A stretch of 64,000 nucleotides of DNA from Serratia entomophila (GTDB lineage Bacteria; Pseudomonadota; Gammaproteobacteria; Enterobacterales; Enterobacteriaceae). Positions within the stretch are counted from its first letter, which is position 1; each line of letters opens with the position of its first letter. This document shows, one piece after another, positions 58,431 to 64,000 of the stretch. The DNA lies in the NCBI RefSeq assembly GCF_021462285.1, contig NZ_CP082787.1, positions 1,364,001 through 1,428,000 of the forward strand, in the 5' to 3' direction. The notes beneath the pieces were generated by a model. The model was not told the DNA's origin. It worked only from the letters and a program-made list of their open reading frames with translations, and made no database searches. The translations under genes and the position numbers were made by a program.

Positions 58431-58577
58431 TTAGCGCACAACCACTATGCGTGGCGGGTAAGCGGCAACCGCGGTGACGACAGAAGAAACGGCGGGTGGG
58501 GCGGAGGATGCGCACGACGCAACCGCGGCTGGCAGGGTCGCGGTTGTCGGGTCTGTAGTGTGCGCAAACTGAATCAT
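58431..58577 (-). CDS. Putative 48-residue leader peptide upstream of EamA 2
   Basis: 48-codon ORF with AGGA seven bases before its ATG and a promoter (TTGCGC - 17 nt - TATATT) upstream, in the otherwise gene-free dld/EamA gap. The peptide is rich in Ala, Val, Thr and Pro and ends IVVVR, the kind of tandem Ile/Val run seen in ilv leader peptides, though it is not similar to IvbL. Within it, AACCGCG (58539-58545) can pair with CGCGGTT (58521-58527) or with the third copy ACCGCGGTT (58467-58475). Not recognised as a known gene; translation is unproven. Confidence 0.5.
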   Translation of the reverse strand: MIQFAHTTDPTTATLPAAVASCASSAPPAVSSVVTAVAAYPPRIVVVR

Positions 58578-58668
58578 GAATTTTCCTGAGTGCGGGAAAG
58601 GGTAACGGATTAAATATAATCAGCTTTGCCGGGGCGCGCAACGTAAAATCAACGCGCCCCGGGAAAGG

Positions 58669-60378
58669 TTACCGTCCGTTATCGGCCCAGCCTTTGCGTT
58701 TGCTGGTTTTGCCGATGCCGGGGTTAAAGCTGTTGGTCGGATCGGCGGCGCGGTAGAACGCCTGCAGGTCCGGCTTGGCCGCATACAGGTGGCCGACGTT
58801 ATGTTCCGCCGGGTATTCGGCGCCGCGCCGGTCGAGGATTTCGAGCATTTTCTCTTTCAGCGCATGGCTGTCGACGCCTTTTTTCACCACGTAGTCCTGA
58901 TGGAAAACGTGGCACATAAAGTGGCCGTAATACAGCTTGTGCACCAACTGGCTGTCGATCTCCGGCGGCAGGGTTTCAAACCACTCGGTGTCGTTGCGGC
59001 GCAGAGCGATGTCCAGCGCCAGAATATCTTCCACCTTGTCGGCGTGCACCGCATGGTAGCGCACGGCGGCGCCGGCGGCGGCAAAGCGGTGCAGGAAGGC
59101 TTTCTTGCCCTCTTCGGCGGTGCAGGCGAAGAACGCGCCGTCGGCCTGGGCAAAGTAGCGGCTCAGGTACTGCTGCGCTTCTTCTACCCCCGGCCCGGCC
59201 ATTTTCAGCAGCAGGTGGTGTTCGAAGCGCTCGCGGTATTCCTTCATGCGTTTCGGCAGATGGCTGGGGGCAAAATGGCTCAGCCCCTGCATCAGCCGGT
59301 CGGTCAGGTTGTGCGGCAGCAGCGGCAGCTTGTTCAGGCTGGCGTCCATGCGCCCCTTGAGAGTGAAGAAGCGCGGCATTTGATCGGTGCCGAGCTTGTC
59401 GATCATCATAAAGGTGTCTTTGCCGTACACCTCGGCGATGTCGAAAATATCGCGGTGCATGTATTCGCCGGCCACCGGCAGGTTCTCGAATTGGCTCAGC
59501 ATATGGCGGCGCAGCTCGGTCAACACGGCGGTGTCGTTGGTGCCGATATAGAACACCTGCTCTTTGCCTTCTTTTTCGAAGGTGTCGAGGCGCACGGCAA
59601 ACACCGCCAGCTTGCCGGCGCAGCCGGAGGCCTCAAACAGGCGGCGCTTATCGGCGTTGAAGCGGGAAGGGGTGTCGGCATCGACGTCGCGCACCCGGGT
59701 GGCGTATTCGTTGTCGGAGGCGCGCAGTTCGCCGTGCTCGACGTCCTCCGGCCGATAGTCGCCTTTCTCCAGCCGGGTGAGGATCTCTTCCGGCGTATCG
59801 CCGAGTTTAATCCCCAGATGGTTCACCAGCCGCAGTTGGCCGTCTTCGCCCAGCTGCGCGTACAGCGCCATCTCGGTGTAGGCCGGGCCGCGCTTAACCA
59901 GCGAACCGCCGGAATTGTTGCACACGCCGCCAATCACCGAGGCGCCGATGCAGGAGGAACCGATCACCGAATGCGGCTCGCGGCCGTAGGGTTTCAACAG
60001 CTTTTCCAGCTGGTTCAGCGTGCTGCCGGGGAAGCCGATCACCTGTTTGCCGTTGTCCAGCACCTGAACGTGGTCGAGGCGCAGGGTGCTGACGATAACG
60101 ATATCGCGGTCGTAGTCGTTGCCGCTGGGCGTTGAGCCTTCGGTCAAACCGGTGTTGGCCGCCTGCATGATGACAATCTTGTCGGCGGCCACGCAGGCCT
60201 CCAGAATGCGCCAAAGCTGCAGCAGGCGGGTGGGGAAGACTACCGCCAGCGCCTTGCCTTCGCCGGAGCGGAAGCCCTTGCGGTACCGTTCGGTGCTGCG
60301 TTCGCCGGTCAGCAACTGCGGGCCGCCGACGATGTCTTTAAGCTGATTGAGAAACGCCTCGCTGGAGGACTGCGTCAT
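58669..60378 (-). CDS. dld: Dld, quinone-dependent D-lactate dehydrogenase
   Basis: 569 residues (571 in E. coli). The N-terminal FAD-binding PCMH domain contains QAANTGLTEGSTPSG and HSVIGSSCIGASVIGGVCNNSGG; the C-terminal half includes the membrane-binding segment typical of Dld and the HxH region GHLYAA. It oxidises D-lactate to pyruvate, passing electrons to the quinone pool at the inner membrane. It is in the same E. coli neighbourhood as pbpG and yohC. A 340-bp upstream-facing gap precedes EamA 2. Confidence 0.95.
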   Translation of the reverse strand: MTQSSSEAFLNQLKDIVGGPQLLTGERSTERYRKGFRSGEGKALAVVFPTRLLQLWRILEACVAADKIVIMQAANTGLTEGSTPSGNDYDRDIVIVSTLRLDHVQVLDNGKQVIGFPGSTLNQLEKLLKPYGREPHSVIGSSCIGASVIGGVCNNSGGSLVKRGPAYTEMALYAQLGEDGQLRLVNHLGIKLGDTPEEILTRLEKGDYRPEDVEHGELRASDNEYATRVRDVDADTPSRFNADKRRLFEASGCAGKLAVFAVRLDTFEKEGKEQVFYIGTNDTAVLTELRRHMLSQFENLPVAGEYMHRDIFDIAEVYGKDTFMMIDKLGTDQMPRFFTLKGRMDASLNKLPLLPHNLTDRLMQGLSHFAPSHLPKRMKEYRERFEHHLLLKMAGPGVEEAQQYLSRYFAQADGAFFACTAEEGKKAFLHRFAAAGAAVRYHAVHADKVEDILALDIALRRNDTEWFETLPPEIDSQLVHKLYYGHFMCHVFHQDYVVKKGVDSHALKEKMLEILDRRGAEYPAEHNVGHLYAAKPDLQAFYRAADPTNSFNPGIGKTSKRKGWADNGR

Positions 60379-60454
60379 GCCGATCTCCCTTCGTAACCCG
60401 TAGGTTTTAGTAAGTTGTTAGCTTATTAGCCTGTTAATTTATTGGCTTAATAAT

Positions 60455-61249
60455 TTAATATCTTTCGGCGTAGCCGGCACGGCGCTCTTCGTCGCGCAGG
60501 GTCAGAATTTCCACGCCGTCGGCGGTAACCGCCAGGGTGTGTTCCCACTGGGCAGACAGCTTTTTGTCGCGTGTCACTACCGTCCAGCCGTCTTTCTTCT
60601 GCTTGATGCGGTGGTCGCCCTGGTTAATCATCGGCTCGATGGTGAACACCATACCCTCCTGCAACGCCATGCCGGTGCCCGGTTGGCCGAAGTGCAGCAC
60701 CGCCGGCTCTTCGTGCATATCGCGGCCGATGCCGTGGCCGCAGTACTCACGCACGATGCTGTAGCCGGCCTGCTCGGCGTGCTGCTGAATGGCGTGGCCG
60801 ATATCCCCCAGGGTAGCGCCCGGTTTCACCGCGCGGATGCCCTGCCACAGCGATTCGTATACGTTGTTCACCAGGCGTTTGGCCAGCGGCGTAACCTGGC
60901 CGATACAGTACATTTTGCTGGAGTCGGCGATGTAGCCGCCGTTTTCCAACGTGATGTCGACGTTGACTATCATGCCGGCACGCAGGATCTTGCTGACGGA
61001 GGGAATGCCGTGGCACACCACTTCGTCTATCGAGGTATTCAGCACATAGGGGAAATCATACTGCCCCTTGCTGGCCGGCCGCGATTTCAATTCGTTGACG
61101 ATAAACGCCTCGGCGCGATCGTTAATTTCCATGGTGGAAATGCCTTCGACAATCACCTCATCGAGCATAGCAAACACTCTGGCCAGCAGGGCGCCAGAGT
61201 GACGCATTTTGGCAATCTCTTCCGGCGTTTTGATCACAATCTCTTTCAC
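60455..61249 (-). CDS. map: Type I methionine aminopeptidase paired with ParD-like gene
   Basis: 264-residue type I methionine aminopeptidase that removes initiator Met. Metal ligands are present: Asp98 (NVDIT), Asp109 (IADSSK), His in GHGIG, Glu in FTIEPM and Glu in WEHT; His80 (VVCHGIP) is also kept. The start is a GTG overlapping the upstream ParD-like stop by four bases. The essential housekeeping map normally sits beside rpsB, so this is probably a second, dispensable copy. Confidence 0.9.
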   Translation of the reverse strand: MKEIVIKTPEEIAKMRHSGALLARVFAMLDEVIVEGISTMEINDRAEAFIVNELKSRPASKGQYDFPYVLNTSIDEVVCHGIPSVSKILRAGMIVNVDITLENGGYIADSSKMYCIGQVTPLAKRLVNNVYESLWQGIRAVKPGATLGDIGHAIQQHAEQAGYSIVREYCGHGIGRDMHEEPAVLHFGQPGTGMALQEGMVFTIEPMINQGDHRIKQKKDGWTVVTRDKKLSAQWEHTLAVTADGVEILTLRDEERRAGYAERY

Positions 61250-61449
61250 CCGACAATCTCCTTCAGCGTCAGCGCGTTATCTTTCATCATCTTTTTCACC
61301 AGCTGCGGGTAGGTCAGCTCCGGGTGGAACTCGGCCAGCATGCCGATCTTGATCCAGTACTCGGCCTGCGCGTTGATCGAGCGCGTCATGGTCAGGCTGG
61401 CCAGGCGCAGATCGTCATGCAGCGCGTCTGAAATTTTTACGATGCCCAT
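61246..61449 (-). CDS. ParD-like antitoxin-family protein
   Basis: 67 residues beginning MGIVKISDALHDDLRLAS, similar to the ParD-like (PF11903) group of ribbon-helix-helix antitoxin relatives: a short beta strand (GIVKIS) then helices. The start at 61449 has AGGAG upstream; the longer frame has no ribosome site. It is the first gene of a two-gene unit with the methionine aminopeptidase (GTGA overlap), where a toxin gene would be expected. Confidence 0.75.
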   Translation of the reverse strand: MGIVKISDALHDDLRLASLTMTRSINAQAEYWIKIGMLAEFHPELTYPQLVKKMMKDNALTLKEIVG

Positions 61450-61471
61450 CGGCGGCTCCTGTAGTGAACAA

Positions 61472-61488
61472 TATACGAAATGTATACG
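61472..61488. promoter_or_regulatory. Direct repeat upstream of the ParD-like gene
   Basis: TATACG - 5 nt - TATACG, an 11-bp-phased direct repeat 23 bp before the ParD-like start, in the promoter zone. Such repeats are typical of ribbon-helix-helix autoregulation. Function inferred. Confidence 0.5.
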
Positions 61489-61593
61489 TTTTGGATGGCG
61501 ACGGTTTGACATTATGTGGCGTAAGGCGCCGATTGCCGCGGCGCGCGGGGGAGGCACTGCCGGCGTACCGGCAGTGATGAAAGGGGCGGTTTT

Positions 61594-61674
61594 TCAGTTA
61601 AACAAATAGAACCTGGCGAGAATTAGAGCGATCAAAATTAACATCGCCATTATGCTGCGTCGTAGCGTTTTCAT
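61594..61674 (-). CDS. Possible 26-residue membrane peptide
   Basis: 26-codon ORF encoding a basic start (MKTLRRS) and one hydrophobic helix (IMAMLILIALILARFYLF). A GGATG lies a few bases upstream of the ATG. It resembles the single-helix small membrane proteins of enterobacteria in design, but I do not recognise it. A perfect 9-bp inverted repeat (CACTGCCGG - CGTA - CCGGCAGTG, 61555-61576) follows. The surrounding 61680-62000 is AT-rich with nothing else seen. Confidence 0.4.
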   Translation of the reverse strand: MKTLRRSIMAMLILIALILARFYLFN

Positions 61675-62003
61675 ATTTTCATCCGTTTTTTATTACATGG
61701 CCTATACCAGCGGTTGAACCGGTGATGATGTTTTATTTTTACGTTGTAGCTGCCGATTAAGAGGAATTAATTTACGAAAAATCGGGTGTGAATAAAATAC
61801 CCGGCGACATGTCAGTTTCTGTAATAGTGATTATTCTTTTGTAAATCAGGAGGTCGTTAATAGCGGTGCCGATTTGTGGGTTAATTTAAATTCACCTGTG
61901 AAAATAATTAATTAATGATGTTAATTACTTGAGCCTTATATAAACCGCCTGTCAACAACAGACCTGTTGGTCATATAGGGTAAGGAAAAAACGGCATAAT
62001 TCC

Positions 62004-62170
62004 CTCGCTTTACGATCTCGTTATGGCGAGGCTCCTATATGAACACAAGTTATCGCCCTGGCGGCATCGAGAGAGGCCGCCAAGGGTAAAACAAGCGCTA
62101 GCCGAATCAAGGCATTGCTAAGGTAACTTCCCCCCGGGGATACGTTGTATAGTGCTAAACCCAAGACGTG
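62004..62170 (+). ncRNA. M-box (ykoK-type) Mg2+ riboswitch
   Basis: The mgtE leader contains the conserved M-box segments in order: TCTCGTTATGGCGAGGCTCC, TATATGAACACA, the CGCCC/GGCGG helix region, AAGGCATTGCTAAGG and TACGTTGTATAGTGCTAAAC (position split). These match the Mg2+-sensing M-box aptamer. Ends are approximate. Confidence 0.85.
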
Positions 62171-62200
62171 GGGATCCGCTTATGCTTTCCTGTCTTGTCG

Positions 62201-62229
62201 CCCCTATGAGGTTTTATCTTTCTATAGGG
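62201..62229 (+). promoter_or_regulatory. Stem sequestering the mgtE Shine-Dalgarno
   Basis: CCCTAT (62202-62207) can pair with ATAGGG (62224-62229), which contains the SD of mgtE (AGGGAG). It lies downstream of the M-box, so Mg2+ could control translation. Inferred by eye. Confidence 0.5.
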
Positions 62230-62239
62230 AGTATTTTCA

Positions 62240-63250
62240 ATGTCATATGCCGCACTGCAAACCCATTATGAAAAAGCGCGCTTTGAAGACGACGCTATCG
62301 CCCGTTATATGAACAAGAAGTTCTTTGTTCTGCATCACGACCTTTATGTCAGCGAGGCCCGGACCATATTTATAAATCAGCTTTCCAATGACGACCTGCC
62401 GGCGCAGATATTTATCGAGGACGGGCTGAAGTTGGTAGGTGTGCTTTCCGTTAAACGCTTATTACAGGAGGAACACGACGACGAACGCATAAAAGACATG
62501 ATGGAAACCACCTTCTTTCATGTTAAGCCTACCGACGATCGTGAGCATATCGCCGAGCTATTGGCGGCAAGCCATTTGGATATTGTCGCCGTGGTAGACA
62601 ATGGCCGCTTGGTGGGGTGTCTCACCGAACGTGAAATAGCGCGCATTATTGAAGCGGAAAATACCGAGGACGCCCAATTGCAGGGGGCCAGTTTGCCGCT
62701 GGACAAGCCTTATCTCGAAATATCGTCTTTCCAGCTGTGGAAAAAGCGCAGCGTATGGCTGCTGTTGCTGTTCGTGGCTGAAGCTTACACCAGCACCGTT
62801 ATCCAGCACTTTGAAGAGGCGCTGGAGGCGGCGATCGCCCTTGCCTTCTTTATCCCTTTATTGACGGGCACCGGAGGCAACAGCGGCACGCAGATTACCT
62901 CCACCATCGTTCGGGCCATGGCGCTGGGGGAGGTGCGCCTGAGGGATATCGGCAAGGTGCTGCGTAAAGAAATGACCACCTCCATCATGATTGCGCTCAC
63001 GCTGGCTTGCGCCGGCGCGTTTCGCGGATGGATGATGGGGATAGGTTACGAAATCACGCTTATCGTCAGTTTGACCCTGGTATGCATTACGCTGTGGGCG
63101 GCGACCGTTTCCTCCATCATCCCCATGGTGTTAAAGCGTTTCGGCGTCGATCCCGCCGTGGTGTCCGCCCCGTTTATCACCACGCTGATAGACGGCACCG
63201 GTTTGGTCATCTACTTCAAAATAGCCCAGTGGACGCTAGGACTGAACTGA
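62240..63250 (+). CDS. mgtE: MgtE-type Mg2+ transporter lacking the N domain
   Basis: 336-residue Mg2+ channel/transporter of the MgtE family. It has two CBS domains (about residues 30-150, ending GRLVGCLTERE) and a five-helix membrane domain with LLTGTGGNSGTQITSTIVRAMALGEVRLRD and FITTLIDGTGLVIYF. The superhelical N domain (~130 residues) found in the well-studied MgtE is absent, so length is short of the usual ~450. It is monocistronic behind the M-box and ends at hairpin AACCGGC-GCAG-GCCGGTT (63258-63275) followed by T residues. Confidence 0.9.
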   Translation: MSYAALQTHYEKARFEDDAIARYMNKKFFVLHHDLYVSEARTIFINQLSNDDLPAQIFIEDGLKLVGVLSVKRLLQEEHDDERIKDMMETTFFHVKPTDDREHIAELLAASHLDIVAVVDNGRLVGCLTEREIARIIEAENTEDAQLQGASLPLDKPYLEISSFQLWKKRSVWLLLLFVAEAYTSTVIQHFEEALEAAIALAFFIPLLTGTGGNSGTQITSTIVRAMALGEVRLRDIGKVLRKEMTTSIMIALTLACAGAFRGWMMGIGYEITLIVSLTLVCITLWAATVSSIIPMVLKRFGVDPAVVSAPFITTLIDGTGLVIYFKIAQWTLGLN

Positions 63251-63257
63251 CCACGGA

Positions 63258-63278
63258 AACCGGCGCAGGCCGGTTTTT
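63258..63278 (+). terminator. mgtE terminator
   Basis: Stem AACCGGC - GCAG - GCCGGTT followed by T residues, directly after the mgtE stop. Confidence 0.82.
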
Positions 63279-63375
63279 GCCTGGGGTTGGGCAAGACCTC
63301 ATCAGCGCTTTTCACCGTAAGAAGATTCCTGGTGACAACGATTGCCGCCGCCGGGCATTGCGTTTATTGTGATTA

Positions 63376-63430
63376 TCCTCGTCATACTTGAAGCGGCATC
63401 TGCGTTGGATGCCACTGCAATTATTTTGAT
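63376..63430. repeat. Palindromic intergenic repeat, copy 3 (partial)
   Basis: GTCATACTTGAAGCGGCATC ... GCCACTGCAATTATTTT-type block, sharing its edges with copy 1 (19985). It is shorter and lacks the CCCAGTCAC core, so it is a partial or solo-edge copy. It lies in the mgtE/ddlA gap. Confidence 0.5.
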
Positions 63431-63472
63431 GACAATGTTTTTTTGCCATGATTTTTCAGAAGGATTTTAGGC

Positions 63473-64000
63473 GTGACTAAACTACGTGTTGGGGTGATCT
63501 TTGGCGGTAAATCGGCTGAGCATGAGGTGTCGCTGCAGTCGGCCAAGAACATTGTGGATGCAATCGACAAAGAGAAGTTTGAGGTCACGCTGCTGGGCAT
63601 CGACAAACAGGGGCAATGGCACGTCAACGACGCCTCCAACTATCTGCTGAATGCGGAAAACCCGGCGCTGATCGCGCTGAACCGCTCGAATAAGAACGTG
63701 GCGCTGATCCCGGGCCAGGAAAAGCAGCAGCTGATCGAAGCGGGCAACGCCGGGGCGCTGAGCCAGCTCGACGTGATCTTCCCGATCGTGCACGGCACGC
63801 TGGGGGAAGACGGTTCGCTGCAGGGGCTGCTGCGCATGGCCAATATGCCGTTCGTCGGCGCCGGGGTGCTTGGCTCGGCGGTGAGCATGGACAAGGACGT
63901 GACCAAACGCCTGCTGCGCGACGCCGGGCTGGCGGTGGCGCCGTTCGTTACCCTGACGCGCGCTAACCGCGGCAAGTTCAGCTTCGAGCAGTTGAGCGAG
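63473..64000 (+). CDS. ddlA: DdlA, D-alanine-D-alanine ligase (partial, cut by window end)
   Basis: First 176 codons of D-Ala-D-Ala ligase, which makes the dipeptide for peptidoglycan; the rest is beyond the window. [50 protein letters not shown] and [15 protein letters not shown] follow E. coli DdlA. The start is GTG at 63473, with AAGGA about ten bases upstream. Confidence 0.93.
   Translation, partial: MTKLRVGVIFGGKSAEHEVSLQSAKNIVDAIDKEKFEVTLLGIDKQGQWHVNDASNYLLNAENPALIALNRSNKNVALIPGQEKQQLIEAGNAGALSQLDVIFPIVHGTLGEDGSLQGLLRMANMPFVGAGVLGSAVSMDKDVTKRLLRDAGLAVAPFVTLTRANRGKFSFEQLSE

Noticed and set aside
58351..58641. 96-codon minus-strand open frame overlapping the leader ORF before EamA 2
   Set aside because: Different frame from the leader with AGGA; no ribosome site and no similarity; the 48-codon ORF fits the regulatory layout better.

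Overview
The window looks like a chromosomal segment of an enterobacterium, most likely Serratia of the marcescens group. The DNA is GC-rich. Nearly every core protein is a close recognisable homologue of an E. coli K-12 protein, and the biotin, molybdenum-cofactor and mod loci have the enterobacterial order and control sites. The assignment rests on recognised homology, not on a search.

Region 1 (1-31.7 kb) follows the E. coli 17-18 min block: modF-modE, acrZ, modABC, ybhA, pgl, ybhB, bioA/bioBFCD, uvrB, ybhK, moaABCDE, ybhL, ybhRSFG-cecR and rhlE. Molybdenum dominates. ModABC imports molybdate, ModE senses it, and MoaA-E build molybdopterin. A ModE-type palindrome precedes both modA and moaA, and moaA also carries a Moco-type riboswitch leader. 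Inserted into this block are a cobalt/nickel efflux pair (dmeF/dmeR with a shared operator), a DUF1232 gene, and a solitary urtE-like ATPase with a degenerate ABC signature followed by a 1.08-kb gene-free stretch leading to uvrB.

Region 2 (31.7-60.4 kb) uses the E. coli 47-48 min genes dusC, yohD, pbpG, yohC and dld as scattered landmarks, with accessory genes between them: an arylamine acetyltransferase, an SDR, an orphan phage tailspike-like protein, several LysR regulators next to enzymes or exporters (2OG-Fe oxygenase, PACE efflux, EamA), an isonitrile-hydratase-like DJ-1 protein divergent from a GlxA-type regulator, an SAH-hydrolase-like protein with altered catalytic residues, nlpA, a DUF1460 lipoprotein and a streptothricin-acetyltransferase-like GNAT. 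A 48-codon leader ORF with competing RNA hairpins precedes the second EamA transporter and resembles an uncharacterised attenuator.

Region 3 (60.4-64 kb) holds a two-gene unit pairing a ParD-like protein with a second-type methionine aminopeptidase, a possible 26-residue membrane peptide, an M-box (Mg2+) riboswitch ahead of a short MgtE transporter lacking the usual N-terminal domain, and the 5' part of ddlA, cut by the window end. No rRNA, tRNA, CRISPR array or insertion sequence was recognised. Three copies of a palindromic intergenic repeat family are present (about 20.0, 24.2 and 63.4 kb).
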